The position numbers were made by a program, and so were the translations under genes. This document shows positions 32,614-41,823 of a stretch of DNA of 64,000 nt, in pieces. Under the pieces are notes generated by a model. It saw only the letters and a program-made list of their open reading frames with translations. It was not told the origin of the DNA and searched no databases. Numbering within the stretch: the first letter of the stretch is position 1; each line of letters begins with the position of its first letter. The DNA is taken from NCBI RefSeq assembly GCF_900104395.1, contig NZ_FMXX01000011.1. One strand, given 5' to 3'. The DNA comes from Fusobacterium_C necrophorum. GTDB lineage: Bacteria > Fusobacteriota > Fusobacteriia > Fusobacteriales > Fusobacteriaceae.

Positions 32614-32716
32614 AATTTGATAAGTTGTTAAATATAGTGCGACAAAAAAATACTCATATTAGAAATTTCGTGTAAAATGTAAATAATCACAAATACATGA
32701 ACAGGAGATTTCAATA

Positions 32717-33302
32717 TGAGTTATACACATCTTACCATAAAGCAAAGAAATATGATAGAAATTTTACGAAAGGAAAACTATTCCACTCGTAAGATTGCCA
32801 CATTACTAGGAGTTCATCATGCTACTATGAAAAGGGAAAAACTCAAAGTCAAAAGAAACTCGTCGTAAATTTATCGTTGGTCGTTCTATTCAAGAGAGAC
32901 CCAAGGAAATACTACAACGAAATACTTTTGGGTATTGGGAACTAGATATCATTGTTTCTTCACCTGGAAAAAATAAAGCTTGCTTTGCTACATTTGTAGA
33001 AAGAAAAATACGATTTTACATTGCATTTCCTATGAGAGATCGCAGCAAACAATCTATGTTGGAAGCAATTCAACAAGTGATTTCTTCTTTTCCGAAAGAG
33101 CATTTTAAAGTATTCCCTCGGATAGAGGAAAAGAATTTTCTTGTTTTCAAGAAGTAGAAAAACTTGGGATTCTTTTCTATCTTTGCAGATCCGTATTGCG
33201 CATGGCAAAGAGGAAGTAACGAGAATAGCAATGCTCTTTTAAGAGAATTTTTCTCAAAGAAAACAGACTTAGGGAAGGTAAGTACAGACAAACTATTTTG
33301 TG
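32717..33302 (+). pseudogene. degenerate IS30-family transposase
   Basis: The start MSYTHLTIKQRNMIEILRKE and the helix-turn-helix YSTRKIATLLGVHHATMKRE are IS30-like. After an internal deletion the next frame gives GYWELDIIVSSPGKNKACFA and FVERKIRFYIAFPMRDRS, the DDE core start. A stop at about 33157 and a further frame change precede WQRGSNENSNALLREFF. The 3' end is replaced by unrelated sequence after KVSTDKLF. The element is dead. Confidence 0.82.
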
Positions 33303-33390
33303 ACGATGAGGAAGAAAAAGAATTGATTAGTTTTTTAAATATTTTAACAAAAGAAAACCTGAAAATTTCTAAAAAGGAAATTATAAAACT

Positions 33391-33672
33391 ATGATAAAAA
33401 TAACTGAAAACATAATTCTTGAAACAACAAAAATAGCAGATAAATTTTTTCAAAAACATAAAAATGTCTATGATAAGTTCATTGAAAATATTAAAAGCTG
33501 TTATTCCCTAAAAAATAAAAACATAGACATAAAAGCTATAAAAATTTATAAAAATACTTACAGAATGAGAATAAATGACTATAGAGTCATCTATGTATTG
33601 AAAAATGAAGAAATTAATAATTATTAATGTTCTAGCAATAGATTCTAGGAAGCAAATATACAATAAATTTTA
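33391..33672 (+). pseudogene. frameshifted RelE/ParE-type toxin gene
   Basis: Starts MIKITENIILETTKIADKFF and has the family block IKAIKIYKNTYRMRINDYRVI. The frame closes at 33627, but the +1 frame continues with IINVLAIDSRKQIYNKF, the expected end. Upstream the frame 33303-33394 (DDEEEKELISFLNILTK...) looks like an antitoxin C-terminus fused to the truncated IS30 gene. Both partners therefore appear damaged. Confidence 0.65.
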
Positions 33673-33781
33673 ATTTTTGAAAAAAATTCTTCCAAGAGTA
33701 TTATTTAATTTATAATTCTGAACATATGAAAAATCTAATTAGGAGGAAAATTTATTTTAAATAACATAGTCGTTGTAAAAT

Positions 33782-33829
33782 AATTAATATCAGGACTAGA
33801 AATCATATAATCTAGCCCTGATATTAATT
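33782..33829. other. long stem-loop
   Basis: Outer 13 bp (AATTAATATCAGG with its complement), one A/C mismatch, inner 5 bp CTAGA/TCTAG, 10-nt loop. There is no T tract on either strand. Confidence 0.6.
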
Positions 33830-33878
33830 TAGAAGTATTAGTAAAAAAATATTTCTCTTTGATTCTTCAATAGTAAAA

Positions 33879-33999
33879 GAGAGACTGTGAAAAAGATCGT
33901 ATTATTAAAATAATGTCTTTATGAAAAATAGAGAGTGTGAAAAATTTCGAGAATGTGAAAAAATTTCTGTAAAAATTCGAGAGTGTAGAAAAAAGTCTG
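33879..33999. repeat. four degenerate direct repeats
   Basis: Near-copies of GAGAGTGTGAAAAATTTC begin at about 33879, 33931, 33949 and 33979. Purpose unknown; possible protein-binding iterons or IS scars. Confidence 0.5.
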
Positions 34000-34101
34000 T
34001 AAATTGTTAAAAAATATAGTCTTCTATGATAGAATATTACATATCACAGGAAGCTTTATATTCAGATTTAAAATTTACAAAGTTTTTGTACATTCTCAAT
34101 T

Positions 34102-34887
34102 TTACTCTTCTTCTAAATTATCTGTTATCAGAACAGATTTAATTTGTTTCTTCTCATCCTCTATCTCAACAATTTTTGTTTTTATCCCAAAATATTTTTT
34201 TAAATTTTCCTCATTAATAATTTTACTGCTTTTACCAATAATATAGTCATCTTTACCTATTAGCATAGATTTATCTGAAATCCTTAAAGCATATTCAGGG
34301 TAATGAGTGTTAAAAATACAAGTAATATTTTTCTTTTTTGCCAATTGAACAATTGTCCTTAAAATTTTTGTCTGATTTCTAAAATCTAGATGTGATTCAG
34401 GTTCGTCTAATATTAAAATTTTTGGTTTTCCTACCAAAGCACGAGCTAAAAAAACCAGTTGTAATTGTCCTCCACTTAGTTCTGAACATTTTCTATCTTT
34501 TAAATATAGTATTCCCATCTCATCTAAAACTTTTTCTACTATGTCATAATCTGATTTTGAAGGAGTAGAGAAAATATTTAAGTATTTAGCTCTTCCCATA
34601 ATAGCAAGCTCTCTTACAGTATATGAAAAAGAAAATGAATGTGCTTGAGGAACATAAGCTATATCCTTTAAAGCTTTTATAGAATCAACTTTTTTATCAT
34701 TAATAAAAACCTCACCGAAATCCCACTTTAGAACTCCATTAATACATTTAAGTAATGTAGTTTTTCCAATTCCATTTTGCCCCAATATTGTGAATATTTC
34801 TCCACTATTAATTTTTAAATTTATATCTTTTAAAATAGGATTTCCATCAGTATATGAAAAATTTCCATTCTTTATCTCTAATTTCAT
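34102..34887 (-). CDS. FecE/FepC-like ABC ATPase (metal-complex importer 1)
   Basis: A 261-residue ATPase. The ATG at 34887 is chosen (GGAGTT upstream); a TTG nine bases earlier is less likely. Walker A GQNGIGKTT, AYVPQAHSFSFSYTVRELAIMGR, signature LSGGQLQLV and Walker B ILILDEPES are typical of siderophore/haem/cobalamin importers. It follows the permease gene with 2 nt between. Confidence 0.88.
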   Translation of the reverse strand: MKLEIKNGNFSYTDGNPILKDINLKINSGEIFTILGQNGIGKTTLLKCINGVLKWDFGEVFINDKKVDSIKALKDIAYVPQAHSFSFSYTVRELAIMGRAKYLNIFSTPSKSDYDIVEKVLDEMGILYLKDRKCSELSGGQLQLVFLARALVGKPKILILDEPESHLDFRNQTKILRTIVQLAKKKNITCIFNTHYPEYALRISDKSMLIGKDDYIIGKSSKIINEENLKKYFGIKTKIVEIEDEKKQIKSVLITDNLEEE

Positions 34888-34889
34888 TT

Positions 34890-35885
34890 TTACCAACTCC
34901 TATACTTTTTAAAGATTATAATAAAAAATGGAGCTCCTACTAAAGAAGTTAATATTCCAATAGGAATTTCACTAGAAGTTGCTGTTCTTGCTATTCCATC
35001 TATTATAAGCATAAAAATTGCTCCCATGATACAAGAGCTTGGAATCAATTTTATATTATCAGCTCCTATATACATACGACATATATGAGGAATTAATAAG
35101 CCTACCCATCCAATTATTCCTGTTAATGTTACACAAGTTGCGCTTATCATTGTTACTGCAATTATAATAAAACCTCTAATATAGACTGGATTCATCCCTA
35201 GTGCTCTAACTTCTTCATCACCAAGAGATAAAATATTTATTCTCCATCTTAAAAAATACAATATAATAATACCTAATATTATTGGAAATATGGCAATTTT
35301 AATATTATTATAAGAAGAACTAGAAAAACTTCCCATAAGCCAATATGTTATAGCAGGTAATTTGTCATAAGGATCAGCTGTATATTTCACAAGTGAAATT
35401 AAGGCAGAAAAAAGAGCTGTTATAACCATACCAGAAAGTATTAAAGAAAGTACAGAGCTTTCTCCTCTTACCTTTGATAAGCTATAAGTTATGACTACAC
35501 TTAATATTCCAAATAATAAAGCTAAAATAATGACATAAGAATTCATCCCAAATAAAAGTATGCCCAAAACAGCTCCAAATGCAGAACCTGAACTCACACT
35601 TATTATATCTGGACTAACCAAAGGATTTTGAAATATTCCTTGAAAGGCTACTCCTGAAACAGAAAGTCCTGCACCTACTAATATATTCATTATCATTCTA
35701 GGCATTCTTAATTCAAAAATTATAGAACTTTCAATTGGATTATTTTCAACTCCTTTTATACTATCTGATAAAACCTCAAAAAACATTTTAGGTGATATAA
35801 AAAATCTTCCCAAAAATATTGAGACTAATATACATAAAATTAATATTATTATAAGAAATATCATTTTCTTTCTATATATATTCAT
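34890..35885 (-). CDS. FecCD-type ABC permease (importer 1)
   Basis: A 331-residue polytopic permease with RMPRMIMNILVGAGLSVSG, NPLVSPDIISVSSGSAFGA and GLLIPHICRMYIG, characteristic of BtuC/FecCD. It is a subunit of an iron-siderophore, haem or corrinoid importer. Confidence 0.9.
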   Translation of the reverse strand: MNIYRKKMIFLIIILILCILVSIFLGRFFISPKMFFEVLSDSIKGVENNPIESSIIFELRMPRMIMNILVGAGLSVSGVAFQGIFQNPLVSPDIISVSSGSAFGAVLGILLFGMNSYVIILALLFGILSVVITYSLSKVRGESSVLSLILSGMVITALFSALISLVKYTADPYDKLPAITYWLMGSFSSSSYNNIKIAIFPIILGIIILYFLRWRINILSLGDEEVRALGMNPVYIRGFIIIAVTMISATCVTLTGIIGWVGLLIPHICRMYIGADNIKLIPSSCIMGAIFMLIIDGIARTATSSEIPIGILTSLVGAPFFIIIFKKYRSW

Positions 35886-35901
35886 AATTATTTTACCTTA
35901 C

Positions 35902-36954
35902 TTAAAGATTTAAACCTTTATTAACTTTTGAATTTAAAATAAAATTTAATTCTTCATCAGAAAGTTTATAATTAAAAAATTCTAAATAAAAATCTTTTAT
36001 ATCCTTTCTTATATCATAGTCATTAAAGACTTCTACGGCTACTACTTTTGCTATCCATTTTATCATAAGTGGAGTTTCTGCTGAAGGAGCATCCCATCTA
36101 TAAATACCTATTGGAGCTTTAAATACCTTTTTATTTTTAACAGCATCAATTTTTGACCAATCCTGTCCTTCAAATTTATTATTATAAATATCTTCTGGTA
36201 AAATCTTATCAAAATTACTTAAAATAATAATATCAGGATTCCATTTTATAATTTGTTCCATAGTTACTTTTGACCAAGCCCCAGTAGTAATATCTTTGGC
36301 AACATTTTCTCCACCTGCCATATTAATCATAATATTATTAACTGCCTTTCCACTTGCTACTGTTAATTGAGAATCTCTAAGATAAAGAATTTTTTTTCTT
36401 TTTGTATTTTCTAATTTTTTAGTTTTTGAAGCTAAATACTTATTAGTATCCTTATGATAATTAATTAATCTTTCAGCTTTTTCCTTTTTATTTAAAATAT
36501 CTCCAAGTAACTTTATACCTTGTTGAACATCCTCTAATGTTCCATATTTTATTGCTACTACTGGTATTTTTAATTTATTAAGTTTTTCTATTGCATCATC
36601 TTGATAATCCCACACTACAACAATATCTGGTTTTAAAAGGGCTAATTCTTCATAATTTACATTAAAATTATTATCCACAAATTCAGAATTTACATTTTTC
36701 ATATTTGGAGCTAATTCCTTTAACATACTTATTTCATAAGCTTTTTTAGCTGAAGGATGCATTCCGACAATCTTGGAAGAATCCCCATCTACAACATAAG
36801 TTAAAGAAGCCCAAGGAATAGGAACAATAGCAATCCTATTGAGATCATCTTTAATTGTAACTTTTTTCCCTGTTAAATCTGTAACTGTTTTTGCATTAAG
36901 ATTTCCAAATAAAAATAAAAGTAAAATAAACACCAAACTAAAAATCTTTTTCAT
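35902..36954 (-). CDS. FecB/BtuF-like periplasmic metal-complex binding protein (importer 1)
   Basis: A 350-residue protein with a signal peptide (about 1-21, ...GNLNAKTV). The class III binding-protein fold shows VTDLTGKKVTIKDDLNRIAI, LLKPDIVVVW, a long central helix and WNPDIIILSN. The motif YRWDAPSAETPLMIKW is frequent in iron-complex binding proteins. First gene of its operon. Confidence 0.88.
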   Translation of the reverse strand: MKKIFSLVFILLLFLFGNLNAKTVTDLTGKKVTIKDDLNRIAIVPIPWASLTYVVDGDSSKIVGMHPSAKKAYEISMLKELAPNMKNVNSEFVDNNFNVNYEELALLKPDIVVVWDYQDDAIEKLNKLKIPVVAIKYGTLEDVQQGIKLLGDILNKKEKAERLINYHKDTNKYLASKTKKLENTKRKKILYLRDSQLTVASGKAVNNIMINMAGGENVAKDITTGAWSKVTMEQIIKWNPDIIILSNFDKILPEDIYNNKFEGQDWSKIDAVKNKKVFKAPIGIYRWDAPSAETPLMIKWIAKVVAVEVFNDYDIRKDIKDFYLEFFNYKLSDEELNFILNSKVNKGLNL

Positions 36955-37034
36955 AAAATCACACTCCTATAATTGATTAAATATATTTTTTAAAATATTC
37001 ATAAGTTTTTTTCCACAATACTCATATTCTAATT

Positions 37035-37217
37035 TTAAATGGAGTTTAGTGCTGTATCATAATGAAGCAAGAGGATAAAAATAGTTCCATAATGCACTAA
37101 ATTTTTATATACAGGGTCAGATACTAAAATATCAGGTTTATACTCTTGCATTATTTCTTGTGAACCTCTCCCATTTAAAATTATTTCATAATTTTTGAAG
37201 TGGGAGAGGTTCACCAT
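37035..37217 (-). CDS. small ORF, possible remnant of a nitrogenase-component-like protein
   Basis: A 60-codon frame with GAGGAG before ATG, 20 nt after the importer 2 ATPase. NGRGSQEIMQEYKPDILVSD weakly recalls the C-terminal substrate-pocket strand of nitrogenase-component-1-like oxidoreductases, which sometimes sit beside FecBCD genes. A 14-bp inverted repeat lies within it. It is probably a truncated gene. Confidence 0.3.
   Translation of the reverse strand: MVNLSHFKNYEIILNGRGSQEIMQEYKPDILVSDPVYKNLVHYGTIFILLLHYDTALNSI
37160..37214. repeat. 14-bp inverted repeat with inner hairpin
   Basis: GTGAACCTCTCCCA (37160-37173) and its complement (37201-37214), with AAAATTAT/ATAATTTT in between. 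A strong structured element between two importer operons. Confidence 0.7.
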
Positions 37218-37236
37218 ATCATCTCCTCAATTTTGT

Positions 37237-38001
37237 TTATTCCAAAGGAATGATATAATTTTTATTTTTAAATTGGACAATATCTATGTCAACTGAAAAA
37301 ATTTCTTTTATATTACTTGTTGTTATGATTTTTTTTGTATCCCCAAAACTATTTATTTTTCCATTTTTTAAAAATAAAATTTTATTACTATAAGAAACAG
37401 CAAAATTTAAATCATGAAGAATAGTTATCACAATTAAGTTATTTTCTTTGGCTAAATTTTTTAAAATTTTCATTGTTTCCAATTGAAATTTTAAATCTAA
37501 ATTACTTATAGGCTCATCCAGAATTAAGATTTTTGCTTCCTGTGTAAGTGCTCTGGCAATTAAAACTCTTTGTTTTTCGCCACCGCTCAGTTCACCAACA
37601 TAATTAAATAGATAGTGTTCTAAATCAAGTTTTTTTATATTCTTCAAAGCAATTTGCTTATCCCATTCACTAAATTTGAAGGTTTTATGGGGAACTCTTC
37701 CTAGCAAAACTGTATCAAAAACGGTTAAATTCATATCAAAGGAGCTAGTTATTTGTGGAACATAGGACATTATCTTGGATTTTTCTTTCAGTGATTGATT
37801 GCTAAAATTTTTTCCATCTATTAAAATTTCCCCTTTTTTCAATTTTAATATTCCATTTATACATTTCATTAAAGTAGTTTTTCCGGCTCCATTTGCCCCT
37901 AATATACTTAAAAAAGTTCCGGAATAAACTTCAAATGATATTTCATTTAAAACTTCTTTATTTTTATAAGAAAAACTTAAATTCTTTATTTCTAATTTCA
38001 T
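37237..38001 (-). CDS. FecE/FepC-like ABC ATPase (metal-complex importer 2)
   Basis: A 254-residue ATPase with Walker A GANGAGKTT, signature LSGGEKQRV and Walker B ILILDEPIS. The N-terminus MKLEIKNLSFSYKNKEVL parallels importer 1, so the two are paralogues. It follows its permease after 2 nt. Confidence 0.88.
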   Translation of the reverse strand: MKLEIKNLSFSYKNKEVLNEISFEVYSGTFLSILGANGAGKTTLMKCINGILKLKKGEILIDGKNFSNQSLKEKSKIMSYVPQITSSFDMNLTVFDTVLLGRVPHKTFKFSEWDKQIALKNIKKLDLEHYLFNYVGELSGGEKQRVLIARALTQEAKILILDEPISNLDLKFQLETMKILKNLAKENNLIVITILHDLNFAVSYSNKILFLKNGKINSFGDTKKIITTSNIKEIFSVDIDIVQFKNKNYIIPLE

Positions 38002-38003
38002 AC

Positions 38004-39047
38004 TTATCCTCTTTTTGAATTAATTATCAGATATATAAAAATAGGAATCCCTACAAAAGAAATCACAATTCCTATCGGGATGATAATAGGTGATAGTAAA
38101 TTTCTACCAATATAATCTGAAAATATCACCAAAAATGCACCTATAATACCACTTAAAATTATACTGTATTTATGATCATCTCCTATTAGCATTCTTGAAA
38201 TATGTGGTGCTATGATTCCAACAAAAGCAATTATTCCAATAAAACTCACAACTGCTGATGTAATTAAAGTTACTATAATTCCAGATATAAATCTAAATTT
38301 TCTTACATGAATCCCTAAAGAAATTGCTGAATCTTCACCGGTTAATAATATATTATAAGAATATCTATTTATAAAAAAGTATGGAAAGAAAATAAGTAAT
38401 ATTAAAAATAATATTAAAATTTTATTCCAAGATACCCCTGAAAGATTTCCGAAAGTCCAGTTTACTATGGATGACAATACATCCTCATTGGCTATAAATT
38501 GTAGTGCCGCATTTCCTGAAGAAAATAAATAGTTGAATGCTATTCCGGTTAATATTAAGGTTGATTTATTCATAGCTTTAAGATTTGAAATACCGTAAAC
38601 TAATAAGGAACAAATAATTCCAAATGAAAAAGCAAAGAAAATTGTTATGAAATCAAAATAAATATATTTTCCGGTAAAAAATAATATAGATAGTGCTGCT
38701 CCCATAGAAGCAGCACTGGATATTCCAGTCGTAAAAGGACTGGACATTTTATTTTCTGTAATTGCTTGCATTACAGTTCCACAAATTGCCAATAAAAAAC
38801 CGGCAATACTTCCTAAAACAACTCTTGCAAGTCTTAAATCCAAGAAAACTACCATTTCTCTTTGTGATAAAGGTTCCGTTTCATAAAAAAAACCTTCAAA
38901 AATTGTTGCTAATACTCTTTTTAAGTTTATATTTGCTATTCCTGTAAAAACGGATATATAGGAAACAAATAACAATATAAATAGAGCAATTACTATTTTT
39001 AAAATTTTTTTACTATTATATTGATGTATGTTCTTTACAGGATTCAT
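38004..39047 (-). CDS. FecCD-type ABC permease (importer 2)
   Basis: A 347-residue polytopic permease with DLRLARVVLGSIAGFLLAICG, GISSAASMGAALSI and GIIAPHISRMLIGDDH. Paralogue of the importer 1 permease; gene order binding protein - permease - ATPase is the same. Confidence 0.9.
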   Translation of the reverse strand: MNPVKNIHQYNSKKILKIVIALFILLFVSYISVFTGIANINLKRVLATIFEGFFYETEPLSQREMVVFLDLRLARVVLGSIAGFLLAICGTVMQAITENKMSSPFTTGISSAASMGAALSILFFTGKYIYFDFITIFFAFSFGIICSLLVYGISNLKAMNKSTLILTGIAFNYLFSSGNAALQFIANEDVLSSIVNWTFGNLSGVSWNKILILFLILLIFFPYFFINRYSYNILLTGEDSAISLGIHVRKFRFISGIIVTLITSAVVSFIGIIAFVGIIAPHISRMLIGDDHKYSIILSGIIGAFLVIFSDYIGRNLLSPIIIPIGIVISFVGIPIFIYLIINSKRG

Positions 39048-39057
39048 TAGTACCTCT

Positions 39058-40092
39058 TTATTTTAATTTATAAACATGACCTTTAGGAGTTTTAACACCT
39101 TGCATATCCATCCATTCTTCAAATACTTTATCAGGATCCATTCCTTTCATTTCTTCTGGATATAACCATTTAGCTGTATATATGACTCCGATCAATTTAC
39201 CTAAACCACCACTGCAAAAACCTGTTGTGATATATACATTTTTATGTTTAACAGCTTTTAAATCTTTCCAACCACTTCTATTTATCATTTCATTCATAAT
39301 ATTTTTATATTCTTCCTCTGAAGGAGCAGTATAAACACCGGTATTCTTATAAGCGGCTCCGGAAGTAGTTTTCATTATTAAATCAGAATCCTCTAATAAT
39401 ATTTTCTCAGGATCAATAGTTTTTCCTTTTATGCCAGGGTCATCAAATATATTTATTCCACCGGCTACTCTCATCATATTTACCCAACCATCATTTGAAG
39501 TTCCCGGAATAGCAGTAGTATAAGGATCTCCATATTCCCAGTATATAGTTTTTTTATTTTTTACTTTGGCCACTCTTTTTTTAACTTCATTTAAATTTTT
39601 ATTGTAGAATTCTATTAACTTGTTAGCACCTTCCTCATTACCAAATATTTTTCCTAATCTCTCAATCTGTTCCGGCATATGAGCATTATCCCATCCCGTA
39701 ACAACGATTACTTTTATACCCACCTTTGATAGTTGTTCCATATCCTTTTCATAGGAGCTATTTCTTGGAGTTATTAAAGCTTCAGGAGCCAATTCAATTA
39801 TTTTTTCATAATTTAAATTATTTTGCCCTTTTCCAATACTGTTTTTAGGATCAAAATCTTTCCAATATATCCTATCCTGTGTAGTATTATCATCAACGGA
39901 AATCACATTTTTTATATTTCCGATTGCTCTAATCAGCTCATTATTATATCTGCTTGCCACAACAACTTTTGTAAGAGGTTTTTCTAAAATAATTTCTCTA
40001 CCGACATCATCTTTAAATCTTATTTCAGCAAAACCTAAAGATGATATAAATAAAAATAAGAACAATATAAATTTTTTTATAGATTTTTTCAT
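39058..40092 (-). CDS. FecB-like periplasmic metal-complex binding protein (importer 2)
   Basis: A 344-residue protein with a signal peptide (about 1-22, ...SSLGFAEI). The start at 40092 is preceded by AAGGAGG; the longer upstream frame is rejected. RFKDDVGREIILEKPLTKVVV, KIIELAPEALITPRN and the terminal DPDKVFEEWMD are typical. It differs clearly from the importer 1 binding protein, so the two systems probably take up different complexes. Confidence 0.88.
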   Translation of the reverse strand: MKKSIKKFILFLFLFISSLGFAEIRFKDDVGREIILEKPLTKVVVASRYNNELIRAIGNIKNVISVDDNTTQDRIYWKDFDPKNSIGKGQNNLNYEKIIELAPEALITPRNSSYEKDMEQLSKVGIKVIVVTGWDNAHMPEQIERLGKIFGNEEGANKLIEFYNKNLNEVKKRVAKVKNKKTIYWEYGDPYTTAIPGTSNDGWVNMMRVAGGINIFDDPGIKGKTIDPEKILLEDSDLIMKTTSGAAYKNTGVYTAPSEEEYKNIMNEMINRSGWKDLKAVKHKNVYITTGFCSGGLGKLIGVIYTAKWLYPEEMKGMDPDKVFEEWMDMQGVKTPKGHVYKLK

Positions 40093-40216
40093 AAAATATT
40101 CCTCCTTGCATTGATTTAAAAGAACCTCATTGACATTATATGTAATTTTTTTAGACATAAAATTTAACATTTTGATACTATATTTTAATAATACTATGTT
40201 TTAATAAATATATGAC

Positions 40217-40245
40217 ATTATAACAGAGAAGTCTAGTTTTTACAA
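40217..40245 (-). promoter_or_regulatory. promoter of importer 2
   Basis: On the minus strand: TTGTAA (40240-40245), 17-nt spacer, TATAAT (40217-40222). Between it and the gene are two ATACTAT repeats (about 40168 and 40191); no convincing Fur box was seen. Confidence 0.65.
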
Positions 40246-40423
40246 GCAAAACAGTATTTTATTATCATGCATTTTATATAATTATAAAACATATCTTATT
40301 GATTTATTCAAAAAATCTATGATGATAATTCTACATTATTGTATCTATGACAACAGCTCTTTGCTTTTTTCTCTATCCCTTCTAAAAAAAATGGCATTAT
40401 GTATAAAAAATACCTAACTAAAT

Positions 40424-40452
40424 TTGTAATATATAACATACTATGTTATAAT
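40424..40452 (+). promoter_or_regulatory. promoter with palindromic operator upstream of the EamA remnant
   Basis: TTGTAA (40424-40429), 17-nt spacer, TATAAT (40447-40452). The palindrome TATAACATA-C-TATGTTATA (40432-40450) fills the spacer and -10. Confidence 0.6.
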
Positions 40453-40497
40453 AAAATTACAAAGAAGAAATGTTTGTTTCGGAAATATTTTAATATA

Positions 40498-40902
40498 ATG
40501 ATCGTTGTTTCTTTTTGGGTTCAACTTTCCAAAAAAATACTTACAAAAATGAGCTCTAATTATTATACTGCATTGACGATTCAGTTAGGAACTTTATTTG
40601 CTTTACCTATCATGCTATTTTTAGTGAGAAATTGGGAGATACACTATTCATTCGAAGGAATTCTAGCACTTTTATATTTAGTTGTTGGCTGTAGTATAGG
40701 GGCAGGATGGTTTTGGAATAAAGGATTGGAAAGAAGTGAAGCCAGTAAAAGTGGATTATTCCTTGCTTTAGAGCCGGTATTTGGTATTATACTTGCTGTT
40801 TTAATATTAGGAGAAAAACTCAATTTTCTTTCCATCATTGGAATTATTTTAGTCATTTCATCTGCAACAGTTTGTATGTTGCTTCCAAAACAAGAATCTT
40901 AA
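40498..40902 (+). pseudogene. truncated EamA/DMT transporter (C-terminal half)
   Basis: Only the second EamA repeat is present (from about WVQLSKKILTKMSS to the end), including the LERSEASKSGLFLALEPVFG signature. The first five membrane helices are missing and there is no good Shine-Dalgarno site. The frame is open from 40399, but that part is not transporter-like. A full EamA transporter lies at 58583. Confidence 0.7.
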
Positions 40903-40974
40903 GAATATCAATTATTTTTTTACTACAGAAAATGTATATGATGAATTCAATAAATTAATGAAAGGAGTAGTAAC

Positions 40975-41670
40975 ATGAAAACGGATATTTATGATAGATG
41001 GTGGATAGAAGAGAAAGAGAATGAAGATTCCATGGAAAAACAGCACCATCATTTTTGGAATAAACTAATTTCTTATATCGATAAAGAAAATTGGGAAGAT
41101 AACTATGTTTTGGATTTTGGTTGTAATCAAGGTGCTTTTTTACGACATCTTTATCTTAAAAAAAAATTTTTTAAGGGTATCGGAGTAGATTTAGCCTCCA
41201 ATTCCATAAAAGTAGCCAACAGTAGAAAAAATAATTTGCCGTTGGAGTACTTTAACACAGCCTATCCTAATAAACTTGATATAAAATTTGATATCGCTAT
41301 TTCATCTTCCGTTCTATTTTTAATTGAAGATTTAGAAGAACATAGTAAAATTATCTGGGATTCTCTTAAAGACAATGGAGTGTATTATGCTACCTATACA
41401 GACTATGTGAAAAATCCAAATTTACCTTATCTATATAAAACAATTTCAAAATATGCAATGTTAAAAATGCAATTACATTCTTTAAATGATATTGCAGAAG
41501 CTTTTTGGAAGCAAGGATTTATAGTTGAAATACAGAGAATGGCTCCTAAATCTTATGTAAGATTAAATAAGGAAGAAACTTGGATTTCCAGAATTGAAGA
41601 AAAAATGGAATATGAATATGAACATATGTACATATTTAAATTTATAAAATCCACTGAAAATTCTTTCTAA
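40975..41670 (+). CDS. class I SAM-dependent methyltransferase
   Basis: A 231-residue protein with AAGGAG before the start. Motif I VLDFGCNQGAFLRHL, an acidic motif II end GIGVDLASNS and the segment KFDIAISSSVLFLIEDLEEH place it in the class I fold. The substrate is unknown. It sits between the metal importers and the sulfur-type operon and has its own short transcript. Confidence 0.8.
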   Translation: MKTDIYDRWWIEEKENEDSMEKQHHHFWNKLISYIDKENWEDNYVLDFGCNQGAFLRHLYLKKKFFKGIGVDLASNSIKVANSRKNNLPLEYFNTAYPNKLDIKFDIAISSSVLFLIEDLEEHSKIIWDSLKDNGVYYATYTDYVKNPNLPYLYKTISKYAMLKMQLHSLNDIAEAFWKQGFIVEIQRMAPKSYVRLNKEETWISRIEEKMEYEYEHMYIFKFIKSTENSF

Positions 41671-41676
41671 TAAAAA

Positions 41677-41730
41677 ATCATAGTCCAAAGGAAGAACTGC
41701 TTTGACAGTTCTTTCGTTTTGGACTATGAT
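41677..41730 (-). terminator. terminator of the 14-gene minus-strand operon
   Basis: A long stem of about 23 bp with two bulges (TCATAGTCC ... GGACTATGA outer, AAGAACTG/CAGTTCTT inner). On the minus strand it is followed by TTTTTTA. Confidence 0.8.
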
Positions 41731-41823
41731 AAGAAAAATAAAATTTTTTTGAAGAAAATATCTCACAGAAACTCAAATATCCTTTTCTTCAATACTTATT
41801 TTGTATTTTTCAACAAGTGAAAA

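Larger units (their letters stand above)
33673..34101. other. right-hand junction of the accessory island, no gene seen
   Basis: 429 nt without a credible gene. It holds an orphan AGGAGGAAAA site at 33741 with no frame behind it, the stem-loop at 33782 and the direct repeats at 33879. It probably contains the island's right end; no attachment-site repeat was found by eye. Confidence 0.5.
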
